Below, piece after piece: positions 8,029 to 15,364 of a DNA stretch of 20,747 nt. The DNA comes from Pseudoxanthomonas suwonensis (GTDB taxonomy: Bacteria > Pseudomonadota > Gammaproteobacteria > Xanthomonadales > Xanthomonadaceae): positions 1 through 20,747 of the forward strand of contig QFNC01000035.1 of the NCBI GenBank assembly GCA_003240695.1, read 5' to 3'. The notes under the pieces were generated by a model. The model saw only the letters and a list, made by a program, of their open reading frames with translations. It made no database searches and had not been told where the DNA came from. Numbering within the stretch: position 1 is the stretch's first letter; each line of letters starts with the position of its first letter. The translations under genes were made by a program, and so were the position numbers.

Positions 8029-8421
8029 ATGACCCTGGCCTACAGCTGCGTGCTGATCGCGGCCCTGCTGCCGTACATCTGGGCGGTGGTGGCCAAACTG
8101 ACCGGCGACGTCCGCTACGACAACCGCGATCCGCGCAGCTGGCTGGCGCAGCAGCAAAGCGGCCGCTCGCGCCGCGCCAATGCCGCGCAGGCGAATGGAT
8201 TCGAGGCTTTTCCGGCGTTTGCCGCAGCGGTGGTCATCGCCCAGCTGGCCGGGGTGGATCCGCAGCGCATCGGCTGGCTGGCGCTGGGCTTTGTCGCATT
8301 CCGTGTGCTGCATGGCTTGTTCTACGTGGCCAACAACCACCGCATGCGCAGCCTGGTGTGGTTCGGCGGGATGGGCTGCGTGGTGACGCTGTTCGTCTCG
8401 GCGTTGCTGCAGGCAGGCTGA
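8029..8421 (+). CDS. MAPEG family small integral membrane protein
   Basis: A 130-residue protein with about four hydrophobic segments: residues 2-22, about 60-75, 82-100 and 110-128. Between the first two is a polar loop with NRDPRSW and the segment RRANAAQANGFEAFPAF. The RAnaAqaNgfEafp pattern is the signature of bacterial MAPEG proteins (membrane-associated, eicosanoid and glutathione metabolism), some of which bind glutathione. The ATG at 8029 begins just before the first membrane segment; a weak purine patch (GCGAG) precedes it. It starts 34 bases after the M28 peptidase stop and 20 bases before the next gene, so these genes probably form a short transcript. The family is clear, but the substrate of bacterial members such as this one is usually unknown. 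Confidence 0.88.
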   Translation: MTLAYSCVLIAALLPYIWAVVAKLTGDVRYDNRDPRSWLAQQQSGRSRRANAAQANGFEAFPAFAAAVVIAQLAGVDPQRIGWLALGFVAFRVLHGLFYVANNHRMRSLVWFGGMGCVVTLFVSALLQAG

Positions 8422-8441
8422 GGACATCGGAGAAATCGGAC

Positions 8442-9035
8442 ATGAACGTGGGCTTGAAATCGCTGTGCATTGCCCTGCTGCTAGGCGCATCTCTGCACAT
8501 GCCTGCCCAGGCGGCCGGAAAAGCCCGGGCATTCGATGCACAGCGCGCCGTCAAGGCATTCCATGACCACTGTGTCGTGAACCGGTCCAGGCCGGCGCGG
8601 TTCACCGAGACTGTCAATGCGATCGCCACGCCCATGGATGTTTATTCGGCACATCCCTACGCGATGGGCGAACAGGGACACGGTTGGTGGATGCGGGAGG
8701 GGGATGCAGTCTTCTTCCTAACGCCGCTGTCGCGCTGTCGCATGTTCATCCTGTCCGGAAACATGGACGGCTTGCGGGCAGCGTTCGATCGGATGGCGAA
8801 CAACCCGCCCGAAGGCCTGGCCAGCCATGCATTCGAATACGAAGGCCGGGCCATGCGCAACGATTTCATCTGGACCAAGAAAAGCGTGCGCCCGACCGAA
8901 CGCCCAACGCGGATCCAGCTCCTGCCCAGTCGCAAGGACCGTCTTGATCCACCCGCTGCGCGCTGCATTCTGACCGCGGATGACCACATCGGGACACCCG
9001 CGCCGATGCAATGGGATCCGAACGGTACACCCTGA
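8442..9035 (+). CDS. Secreted protein of unknown function
   Basis: I do not recognise a family with confidence. The ATG at 8442 follows a GGAG about 10 bases upstream and opens with a clear signal peptide (about residues 1-24, LCIALLLGASLHMPAQAAG). The mature part, about 173 residues, has cysteines in HDHCVVN, SRCRMF and ARCILT, so periplasmic disulfides are possible. A hydrophobic-aromatic block (GHGWWMREGDAVFFLTPLSR) alternates with charged segments and suggests a compact domain. It starts 20 bases after the MAPEG gene, on the same strand, and ends 34 bases before the convergent waaA stop. Codon use looks less extreme in GC than its neighbours (for example gatg-rich and att-containing stretches), which might indicate a less constrained or acquired gene, but I did not measure this. 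Confidence 0.75.
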   Translation: MNVGLKSLCIALLLGASLHMPAQAAGKARAFDAQRAVKAFHDHCVVNRSRPARFTETVNAIATPMDVYSAHPYAMGEQGHGWWMREGDAVFFLTPLSRCRMFILSGNMDGLRAAFDRMANNPPEGLASHAFEYEGRAMRNDFIWTKKSVRPTERPTRIQLLPSRKDRLDPPAARCILTADDHIGTPAPMQWDPNGTP

Positions 9036-9069
9036 CCGGGCCTCGCGGGAACGCCGTTGGCAGACGTCA

Positions 9070-10374
9070 TCACCCCAACGACGGATCGCCCGGCAAGTCA
9101 TCTGCAATCTCGTCCCAGGTGCGCTGCAAGGCACCGCGCCCGGCCTGCACCAGCGCCTTGCCGGCCGTGGCCATGCGCGCGCGCAGGTCGGCATCGGATA
9201 GCAGACGTTCAATCTGCTTCGCGACCCCATCGGCATCGTCAGTCACCAGCAGCGCATCGACCTGCTGCAACTGCCGGGCGATGTCGGTGAAATTGTGCAG
9301 ATGCGGGCCGGTCACCACCGGGCAGCCCACCGCTGCCGGTTCCAGCAAGTTGTGGCCGCCGATCGGCTGCAGGCTGCCGCCGACGAATGCGGCATCGGCG
9401 CAGGCATAGAACAGCGGCAGTTCGCCCAGGGTGTCGATCACGAACACGTCGTCATCGCGCGACGGGCTGCGCGTCAGCTGGCGCGTGGCCACCTTCCAGC
9501 CGGCGTCGATGCCCTGCTGGATCGCCGCGCGGAACCGCTCCGGATGCCGTGGCGCCCACAGCAGCAGCAGGTTGGGCCAGCGCTGGCGCAGGCGCCGGTG
9601 GATGCCGATCACCGCGGCTTCCTCGTCGGGGTGGGTGCTGGCGGCGATCCAGGCCAGCCGTTCGCCGGCATGGCCGCGGAATTCCGCGGCGAATGCCGCG
9701 GTCCTGGGGTCCACCGTGGTGTCGTGTTTCAGGTTGCCGGTCACCGCCACTGCCAGCCGCGGCGCGCCCAGCTGCACGAAACGCTTGCCATCCTCGACCG
9801 ATTGCGCCAGCACCTTGCGCACGCCGGCCAACGCCCGTGACAGCAGCGGCCGCAGGACCTGGTAGCCGCGCAGCGAACGAGCCGACAACCGCGCGTTGAC
9901 GATGTGCACCGGAATGCCTTCCTCGCGGCAGCCGAATAGCAGATTCGGCCACAGCTCGGTTTCCAGGATCAGTGCCAGCTGCGGCCGGAAATGGCGCAGG
10001 AAACGCCGCACCATCCCCGGCAGGTCGTAGGGCAGGTACACGTGCTGCACGCGATCGCCCCACAACGCGCGGATGCGTGCCGATCCGGTCGGCGTGACGC
10101 AGGTCAGCAGCAGGTGCAGGTCCGGACGCCGCGTCAACAAGGCATCCACCAGCGGTGCGGCGGCATTCACCTCGCCGACCGACACGGCATGGATCCACAC
10201 CGTTCGCGGCTGCGCTGCCTGGCGATAGGCGGCGTAACGCTCGTTCCAGCGCTGGAAATACTCCGGCTGGCGGAAGCCACGCCAGATCAGGTGATATGCC
10301 GTCACCGGCACCAGCAGGTGCAGCACCGCCGAGTACGCGGTGCGCAGCACGTGTTCGGTGGGATCGGCCTGCAT
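9070..10374 (-). CDS. waaA: 3-deoxy-D-manno-octulosonic acid (Kdo) transferase
   Basis: WaaA (KdtA) transfers Kdo from CMP-Kdo to the lipid A precursor at the inner face of the cytoplasmic membrane, the first step of LPS core synthesis. It is a GT-B enzyme of family GT30. An N-terminal membrane anchor lies at about residues 13-31. The probable catalytic glutamate is E68 in HAVSVGEV, and ETELWPNL (138-145) and GGHNLLEPAA (339-348) are family hallmarks. The start at 10374 gives 434 residues and puts the anchor where WaaA proteins have it; an ATG at 10395 is also in frame, and neither has a good ribosome site. The gene diverges from the lpxL-type acyltransferase with only 53 bases between ATGs. 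In the pathway WaaA and late acyltransferases act one after the other, so shared control would make sense. Whether it adds one or two Kdo residues is not decidable here. Confidence 0.95.
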   Translation of the reverse strand: MQADPTEHVLRTAYSAVLHLLVPVTAYHLIWRGFRQPEYFQRWNERYAAYRQAAQPRTVWIHAVSVGEVNAAAPLVDALLTRRPDLHLLLTCVTPTGSARIRALWGDRVQHVYLPYDLPGMVRRFLRHFRPQLALILETELWPNLLFGCREEGIPVHIVNARLSARSLRGYQVLRPLLSRALAGVRKVLAQSVEDGKRFVQLGAPRLAVAVTGNLKHDTTVDPRTAAFAAEFRGHAGERLAWIAASTHPDEEAAVIGIHRRLRQRWPNLLLLWAPRHPERFRAAIQQGIDAGWKVATRQLTRSPSRDDDVFVIDTLGELPLFYACADAAFVGGSLQPIGGHNLLEPAAVGCPVVTGPHLHNFTDIARQLQQVDALLVTDDADGVAKQIERLLSDADLRARMATAGKALVQAGRGALQRTWDEIADDLPGDPSLG

Positions 10375-10427
10375 CCGCGCAAGGATACAAGGCATGGCCG
10401 CGGACAGCCGCCGCGTAAAATGCCGGC

Positions 10428-11348
10428 ATGTCCTTCGACCCCACATCGCCGGCACCGCTGGCGCCTCGGCACTGGCCAACATGGATCGGCATCGCCGTGC
10501 TGGCACTGCTGGCACGGCTGCCGTGGTGGCTGCAGCGCCGATTGGGAACCGGACTGGGCCGATGGCTGCATGGTCTGCTGCGCAGACGCCGACAGGTGGC
10601 ACGGCGCAACCTTGAGTTGTGCTTTCCGGAGATGACCGAGCCCGAGCGAGATGCGCTGCTGCGCGCGCACTTCGCGGCCTTGGGCATCGGCGTGTTCGAA
10701 TTCGCGCGGGCCTGGTGGGGATCGGTGCAGCCGATGCGGCAGGGCGTGCACATCGATGGCCTGGAACACCTGCAGGCCGCGCGCGCGCGTGGCAAGGGCG
10801 TGATCCTGGTGTCGGGGCACTTCACCACGCTGGAGATCTGCGGCAGGCTGCTGTGCGATCACCTGCCCGTCGCGGGGATGTACCGCCCGCACGCGCAGCC
10901 GGCGATGGAATGGGCCGTGTACCGCGGCCGATTGCGCTACGCGCAGGCGATGTTCGCCAAATCCGACGTGCGCGGCGCGGTGCGGCATCTCAAACGTGGC
11001 AATACCCTGTGGTATGCACCGGACCAGGATCCCAGTCGCGGCGATGCGGTGTTCGTGCCGTTCTTCGGCCAGCCGGCCAGCACGCTGACCTCCACCCATC
11101 AGCTGGCACGGATGTCGGGGGCCGAGGTCATCCTGTTTGCCCATGCGCGGCGCGAGGATGGAGGGTATGATCTGGCCCTCTCCCCCATCGGCGGCGATTT
11201 CCCCACGCGCGATGCCGCAGCCGACACCGCCAGGGTGCTGTCCGGGATCGAAGCCATGGTGCGCGCAGCCCCCGCGCAATACCTGTGGATCCACCGGCGA
11301 TTCAAGCGCAGGCCCGACGGTGCCAACGTGTACACGGATCCGGCGTGA
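10428..11348 (+). CDS. LpxL/HtrB-type lipid A late acyltransferase
   Basis: A predicted membrane-bound acyltransferase that adds a secondary fatty acid (laurate or similar) to Kdo-lipid A. The HX4E catalytic motif is present as HFTTLE (H131, E136), after a membrane segment at about 18-35 (WIGIAVLALLARLPWWL). Further family signals are APDQDPSRGDAVFVPFFG at about 198-215 and HRRFKRRP near the end. The 306-residue length is usual. ATG 10428 is used; TAAAAT lies only 6 bases before it, so a leaderless or very short 5' leader is possible. The stop TGA at 11346-11348 overlaps a GTG start at 11345 for a heptosyltransferase-like frame (GTGA overlap), evidence that the acyltransferase once headed a two-gene LPS operon. 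I leave the symbol open because lpxL, lpxM and lpxP cannot be separated by eye. Confidence 0.93.
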   Translation: MSFDPTSPAPLAPRHWPTWIGIAVLALLARLPWWLQRRLGTGLGRWLHGLLRRRRQVARRNLELCFPEMTEPERDALLRAHFAALGIGVFEFARAWWGSVQPMRQGVHIDGLEHLQAARARGKGVILVSGHFTTLEICGRLLCDHLPVAGMYRPHAQPAMEWAVYRGRLRYAQAMFAKSDVRGAVRHLKRGNTLWYAPDQDPSRGDAVFVPFFGQPASTLTSTHQLARMSGAEVILFAHARREDGGYDLALSPIGGDFPTRDAAADTARVLSGIEAMVRAAPAQYLWIHRRFKRRPDGANVYTDPA

Positions 11349-11638
11349 CGCTTTCCAGCCCCGCACGCGAACGCATCCTGGTGATCAATCACGGCGCGCT
11401 CGGCGACATCGTGCCTGCCGAAGGCGGCGGCATTCCCAGCCTGCATCGCACCGGCATCGACCAGAGGACGAACGCGCAACGGCTGGTGGCCCGACCACTG
11501 GCCGCGCTGCCGGTGCAGACGGTCCTGCGGGCGGTGTTGCGCACCACAGCGACCTGCAGTGCATCCGCGAAGGCCGTGACCGGCACTGCCCGTGCTGCAA
11601 CCGCGGACGGCCGCTTGCAGCACGTGGCCACGCCCTGA
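11345..11638 (+). pseudogene. Truncated GT9 (heptosyltransferase-like) gene: start kept, body lost
   Basis: A GTG start at 11345 overlaps the acyltransferase stop by four bases. The frame reads VTLSSPARERILVINHGALGDIV, the N-terminal Rossmann strand and glycine loop (ILVxxxGALGDIV) typical of GT9 ADP-heptose:LPS heptosyltransferases. After about 22 codons (about position 11412) the similarity stops: the frame stays open to TGA at 11636, but none of the three plus-strand frames from 11413 to 11639 looks like a GT9 protein. A normal member has about 330-350 residues, and here only 97 codons exist. The rest (about 227 bases) appears to be unrelated GC-rich DNA lying between two LPS genes. I read this as a deletion or replacement that removed the gene body. 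Alternatively it is a chance match of a short motif, though the GTGA overlap argues for a real former start. Confidence 0.55.
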
Positions 11639-11639
11639 T
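11413..11639. other. Unassigned 227-base stretch between truncated GT9 and O-antigen ligase
   Basis: This is the region after the recognisable GT9 start and before the ligase stop at 11640. All six frames are either stop-broken or shadow-like with Arg/Ala-rich composition. No tRNA fold, IS end or direct repeat was evident by eye. Confidence 0.5.
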
Positions 11640-13040
11640 TCAATCGCCGGGTGCGGACAACGGGACGGACCCGATGCTGCCCGTTCGCGACGGCCCGATG
11701 GTTGCGGTTTCCCCTGCACTTGCGCGATTCAGCAGGCTGCCGGCATACAGCGCAGCCAGCAACAGGGTCAGCCCGCCCCAGAAGGTGGAATAGAACGCCA
11801 GATGGGTGTTGAACGGAAACACGGTGACCACCAGCGCCACCATCGCCGGGTGTGCCGCCAGCCGTGCATCGGCATCGGCATAACGCCAGGCGCGCCAAGC
11901 CATCGCCGCACCGGCCAGCCACAACAGCAGCCCCAGGAAACCGGTTTCGCTGAGCACTTCCAGCACGATCTGGTGCGCATGCAGGGCCGGGCCTGCACCC
12001 CATGCCGGCGGCGTGCCCGCTTCCGGGTCGCAGGCATCGAAGGCGAAACGGAAGCCGCGCGCACCCACGCCGTTGATCGGGTGTTCGCGGGTCATGCACC
12101 AGGCCGCCTCCCAGATGCGACTGCGACCGGACAAGGCGGTATCCATGCTGCCCGGATCTTCACTGAGCATCACTGCGGTGCGCATCAGTCGTTCGCGCAG
12201 ATTCGGCACGCTGGCGCCCAGCACGCCCAACAGCACGGCCCCGGCCGCGAAGACGCCCAGCAACCGCTTGAATCCCAATAGCCGCCATCCGCCCAGCAGC
12301 AGCACCAGTGCGTAGGTGATCCACGACGCCCGCGCCCCGGCCAGCAGCACCGCCGCACCCATCACGAACGCCGCCACCAGCCAGCCGGGCATTCCGAAGC
12401 GGCGCCAGGCCAGGTGCAACGCGAACGGCGACAGGCTGGCCAGCACGATGCCCAGCTTGAGATTGCACGGACCCAGGATGCCGCTGAGCCGATCCAGTTG
12501 CAGCACGGCCTGTTCGCTGCACATGCCGTGTCCACTGATGCCATGCTTGATGGCATCGATACCGCTGAACAACGGACTGTGGCCGAGGAACGCTTCCAGC
12601 AGGGCATCCACCGCCCACACCAGCATGATCACGCCCAGTCCACCGAAGGTCAGGCGGCGGCCGCGATCGTCGGCCACCGCCATCGCCACCAGCCACAGGA
12701 ACGGCAGGTAGCGCAGATCGGCCAGCGACTCGCGCACGGCACGGGCCTGATCCACCGCATCCACCACCGACAGCGCCTGTGGCAGCCAGTACGCCGCGAA
12801 CAGCACGCTGGTCAAGGCCCAGGCCGGCCCGCTCAGCAACGCTGCGCTGCCACGGAAACGTGCCAGCACCAGCTTGACGATCGCCACCAGCGCACCCAGC
12901 ACCATCACCGCTTCGGCGTAGCCGGGCGCGGGCCACAGCGCCACCACCGCCAGCACCCAGGCCGGCGCCCAGCGCCAGCCTTCGGGCGACGGGGTGCGCG
13001 TTGGCGAAACCGAATCAGCGATGACGGACGAGCTCGGCAT
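11640..13040 (-). CDS. O-antigen ligase-like (Wzy_C/WaaL family) membrane protein
   Basis: A polytopic inner-membrane protein of about 466 residues with about 10-12 hydrophobic segments (for example WVLAVVALW, WLVAAFVMGAAVLL, ITYALVLLLGGW). O-antigen ligases join undecaprenyl-linked O-polysaccharide to the lipid A-core in the periplasm; Wzy polymerases share the same fold. Family signals are GARASW (arginine near a membrane end), GRSRIW followed by HPINGVGARGFR in the large periplasmic loop, and HAHQIVLEVLSETGFLGL, the conserved H-x-H-x-x-x-L-E-x-x-x-E-x-G block. The ATG at 13040 has GGAG 4-5 bases upstream and overlaps the end of the GT4 gene by 26 bases, so expression is coupled to it. The open frame extends farther upstream, but its residues there are shadow-like. 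Ligase is favoured over polymerase because of the LPS core neighbours, but the two cannot be separated firmly. Confidence 0.87.
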   Translation of the reverse strand: MPSSSVIADSVSPTRTPSPEGWRWAPAWVLAVVALWPAPGYAEAVMVLGALVAIVKLVLARFRGSAALLSGPAWALTSVLFAAYWLPQALSVVDAVDQARAVRESLADLRYLPFLWLVAMAVADDRGRRLTFGGLGVIMLVWAVDALLEAFLGHSPLFSGIDAIKHGISGHGMCSEQAVLQLDRLSGILGPCNLKLGIVLASLSPFALHLAWRRFGMPGWLVAAFVMGAAVLLAGARASWITYALVLLLGGWRLLGFKRLLGVFAAGAVLLGVLGASVPNLRERLMRTAVMLSEDPGSMDTALSGRSRIWEAAWCMTREHPINGVGARGFRFAFDACDPEAGTPPAWGAGPALHAHQIVLEVLSETGFLGLLLWLAGAAMAWRAWRYADADARLAAHPAMVALVVTVFPFNTHLAFYSTFWGGLTLLLAALYAGSLLNRASAGETATIGPSRTGSIGSVPLSAPGD

Positions 13041-14139
13041 ACAACTCCAGCGTGGCGTGCTGCGTGGCCGCCAAAGTGTACGGAATGCGCGACAGCGGCG
13101 CGGGTGGCGATGCCAGCAGTATCCTGGCAGTGGCCAGCAGCGCTGCCGCATCGAACGGCGGAACCGCACCATGCGGCTGCAATTCCGCCAGCAGTTCGCC
13201 CGCGCCACCGTGATCCCAGCCCAGCACGGGAACGCCCATCGCCAGTGCCTCGCCCACGCTGCGTCCGAATGCTTCCGGCTTGCGCGAGAGCTGCAGCACC
13301 AGATCGCTGGCCGCGTAGGCCTGCGGCATGTCGGTCACCGGCTCGGAAAACAGCACTGCCTCGGCCACACCCAGTTCGCGGGCCAGCGCGTCCAGCTCGG
13401 CGATGTAGGCCTCGCGGCCCGACTGGCGTGCTCCCGGCAGCCACAGCCGCGCATCACAACCCGCCTGGCCGCGCAGACCGGCCAGCAGCTGCAGCGCATC
13501 GGCATGCCCCTTCAACCGGGTGCCGCGACCGGGCAGCAGCAGCAGCGGGCCGTCTCCGGCGAGTGCCGGGTGCATCGCAGCCAGTGCGGCCCGCATCTGC
13601 ATGCGCGGCGCCGACACGGGATGGAAGCGGTCATTGTCGATGCCGTCCATGATCAGGCGCAGTCGCCGCGGGTCGGTGCGTGGGTAGTGCCGCAGCACGT
13701 AGTCGCGCACGGTGCGCGACACGCAGATCACCCGATCGCCATAGGTCATCACCGCGCTGTAGCGGGATGGCGAATTCAGCCCTTGCACGCTGGTCACGAA
13801 GGCCGGACGCGAGGGCCGCGGCAGGCTGCGCAGCGCCCACAGCCCGACCCACGCCGGCAGCCGCGAACGCGCATGCACGATGTCCACCGGCGTGTGCCGC
13901 AGCAGCCGACGCAGGGTCAGCACGTGGCGCAGGGTCAGCGGTGACTTGCGGCCGATGTCCAGCGTGATGTGCTCGGCGCCGGTGGCCAGCAGCCGCGGCA
14001 GCAGCCGTCCGCCGGCCGACACCACGATCGCGCGTTGCCCGGCCGCGGTCAGTGCCTGCGCGGTTTCCAAGGTGGCGAGTTCAACCCCGCCCGCGTCCAA
14101 TGCCGGCAACAGTTGCAAAACGGTCAGTGGCGACGCCAT
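13015..14139 (-). CDS. GT4-type glycosyltransferase, probable LPS core or O-chain sugar transferase
   Basis: A 374-residue GT-B glycosyltransferase, expected on the cytoplasmic side of the membrane. The N-terminal half starts with MASPLTVLQLLPALDAGGVE, the GGxE acceptor-side motif of GT4 enzymes. The C-terminal half has the donor-binding block LLLLPGRGTRLKGH and the EX7E motif as EAFGRSVGE (in RKPEAFGRSVGEALAMG). ATG 14139 is preferred; GAAGG lies just upstream, rather close. The start is 17 bases after the CHCC zinc-finger stop, and the 3' end overlaps the ligase start by 26 bases, so the three genes form a coupled unit. The sugar and linkage cannot be read from the sequence. Its neighbourhood, waaA, lpxL, a GT9 remnant and waaL, points to LPS core or O-antigen assembly. 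Confidence 0.92.
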   Translation of the reverse strand: MASPLTVLQLLPALDAGGVELATLETAQALTAAGQRAIVVSAGGRLLPRLLATGAEHITLDIGRKSPLTLRHVLTLRRLLRHTPVDIVHARSRLPAWVGLWALRSLPRPSRPAFVTSVQGLNSPSRYSAVMTYGDRVICVSRTVRDYVLRHYPRTDPRRLRLIMDGIDNDRFHPVSAPRMQMRAALAAMHPALAGDGPLLLLPGRGTRLKGHADALQLLAGLRGQAGCDARLWLPGARQSGREAYIAELDALARELGVAEAVLFSEPVTDMPQAYAASDLVLQLSRKPEAFGRSVGEALAMGVPVLGWDHGGAGELLAELQPHGAVPPFDAAALLATARILLASPPAPLSRIPYTLAATQHATLELYAELVRHR

Positions 14140-14156
14140 GCCTTCGGCGGCGATGC

Positions 14157-14354
14157 TCAGTCCACCAGCACGTAACGGGTACCGCAGTACGGGCATTCAC
14201 TTTTGCCGCCGTCGGCCTCGATCGGCAGGTACACGCGTGGATGCGCGTTCCACAGCGCCATTGCCGGCTGTGGACACGACAGCGGCAAATCGGCGCGGAG
14301 CACCGCGTGCACTTGCGCCGGATCGGCGTGCGTGGCGTCAGCAGGCTGGGTCAT
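14157..14354 (-). CDS. Small CHCC-type zinc-finger protein
   Basis: A 65-residue protein whose C-terminal half has the spacing of the zf-CHCC family (the mitochondrial NDUFS6-like fold): C27, H38, C54 and C57, in LSCPQPAMALWNAHPRVYL and SECPYCGTRYVL. HPRVYLPI followed by CPYCGTRYVL is the family hallmark. These residues should bind one zinc ion. The N-terminal 20 residues look unstructured. It begins at ATG 14354 with a weak GAAG upstream and leads the GT4-ligase unit, only 17 bases ahead. Small CHCC proteins are widespread in Proteobacteria, and their function outside respiratory complex I is unclear, so its link to LPS synthesis is only by position. A 12-bp hairpin separates it from the YceI gene upstream. 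Confidence 0.88.
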   Translation of the reverse strand: MTQPADATHADPAQVHAVLRADLPLSCPQPAMALWNAHPRVYLPIEADGGKSECPYCGTRYVLVD

Positions 14355-14368
14355 GGCGGCGCTTCATC

Positions 14369-14402
14369 AGGCGGAACGGTCGTTCATTCTACCGTTCCGC
14401 CT
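14369..14402 (-). terminator. Strong hairpin after the YceI-type lipoprotein gene
   Basis: AGGCGGAACGGT and ACCGTTCCGCCT form a perfect 12-bp stem around a 10-base loop. It starts 17 bases after the YceI stop at 14420 and ends just before the zinc-finger gene start. There is no T-run after the stem on either strand, so termination would be weak or Rho-assisted; it may instead protect the 3' end of the mRNA. Confidence 0.5.
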
Positions 14403-14419
14403 GTCGTCCGGCGACCGGC

Positions 14420-15124
14420 TTACTGCAATTGCGCTTCGGTGGTGATGCGCAGCTGCACGGCATCGCTGACCGCCGGCGCGGCCATGTCCAGACCCCAGTC
14501 GCTGCGCTTGACGTTGGCGGTTGCATCGAAACCGATCGACTGTTTCTTGCTCATCGGGTTTTCGCCGGCACCATTCAGGGTCACGTCCAGGGTGACCGGC
14601 TTGGTCACGCCCTTGATGGTCAGATCGCCCGTCACCTGGAACCGGTTGCCGCCCTGTGCCGTCACCGCGGTGCTGGAGAAGGTGGCATCGGGGAACTTGG
14701 CCACGTCGAAGAAGTCGGCGCTCGACAGGTGCTTGTCGAAATCGGGTGTGAAGCTGGTGATGCCGGACATCGGAATGGTGACCTTCACCGACGAAGCCGA
14801 CGGATTCTCCGCGTTGTACACGATGGTGCCGGACGGACGGGCGAAATTGGCACTGGGATTGGAGAAGGTCATGTGGTTCCACTGCGCCAGGATCAGCGTG
14901 TGTGCCGGATCGATGGTGTAGATACCCGACTGCGCCGCGATCGGCGCGGCGGCCGGGGCCGGGGCGGCGGCCGCGGGAGCCGCGGGAGCCGCGGTGGCGG
15001 CTGCCACGACAGCCGGTTCGGGCTGTGCCACCGGTTCGGCAGGTTTGCACGCACTGATCAGCACGGTCATGCCCAATGCCATGGCCAAGGCCGCTTGCAT
15101 CGGAATCGGGGGACTGGGTTTCAT
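14420..15124 (-). CDS. YceI family lipoprotein
   Basis: YceI proteins are lipocalin-like beta barrels that bind long isoprenoid or amide lipids in the periplasm. ATG 15124 (MKPSPPIPMQAALAM) is chosen because AGGA lies 9 bases upstream. The leader ends in a lipobox, LISAC, giving C26 as the lipid-bearing residue. An Ala/Pro-rich linker (about 27-65) separates the anchor from the YceI domain, which starts with IYTIDPAHTLILAQWNH and includes NFARPSGTIVYNAENP, DFFDVAKFPDATF, GDLTIKGVTKPVTLDVTLNG and the C-terminal KRSDWGLDM. It is 234 residues long. A second YceI gene follows upstream on the same strand about 240 bases away and is clearly homologous, so this is a tandem pair. Likely roles are storage or transport of a hydrophobic compound or stress response; not shown here. 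Confidence 0.94.
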   Translation of the reverse strand: MKPSPPIPMQAALAMALGMTVLISACKPAEPVAQPEPAVVAAATAAPAAPAAAAPAPAAAPIAAQSGIYTIDPAHTLILAQWNHMTFSNPSANFARPSGTIVYNAENPSASSVKVTIPMSGITSFTPDFDKHLSSADFFDVAKFPDATFSSTAVTAQGGNRFQVTGDLTIKGVTKPVTLDVTLNGAGENPMSKKQSIGFDATANVKRSDWGLDMAAPAVSDAVQLRITTEAQLQ

Positions 15125-15364
15125 CGGAGTGATCCTTGTGATCGAAAAGGGAACGGCCATTGTGCCGGCTTGCGTCGGCGGTCACGGGGAAATCAGTTGC
15201 AAAAACAATACTAAACCCGATTCAATTCAGCGACTGCCGCTTCGAATGAAACGATATGTTGCTGCATGCCCGCAGCAGGACACCAGAACGGCCCGGATTG
15301 CTTCCGGGCCGTCGGACATGGCGCTGTTCGCAGAGGATGGATCGGTGAAGCGATGACAGCCGGA
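15125..15364. other. 240-base gap between the two YceI genes
   Basis: It holds the upstream region of the YceI lipoprotein gene and the 3' hairpin of the secreted YceI gene. The stretch near 15195-15255 is AT-rich for this genome (ttgcaaaaacaatactaaac) and would suit a promoter for the minus-strand lipoprotein. No -35/-10 pair with correct spacing was found. Confidence 0.4.
15288..15312 (-). terminator. Hairpin after the secreted YceI gene
   Basis: ACGGCCCGGA and TCCGGGCCGT form a perfect, very GC-rich 10-bp stem with a 5-base loop, about 52 bases after the stop of the YceI gene at 15365. On the minus strand only TTCT follows, so it resembles an intrinsic terminator with a poor U-tract. A smaller inverted repeat (GCTG...CAGC) lies beside it at about 15261-15276. 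Confidence 0.55.

Noticed and set aside
9036..9084. Possible terminator between the convergent secreted gene and waaA
   Set aside because: The CGTTGG/CCAACG stem is only 6 bp with a 14-base loop and no T-run, and it extends into waaA.
11389..12099. Minus-strand open frame across the truncated GT9 region and the ligase end
   Set aside because: It shares no motif with known proteins, lies in a shifted frame of the ligase, and has no start site.
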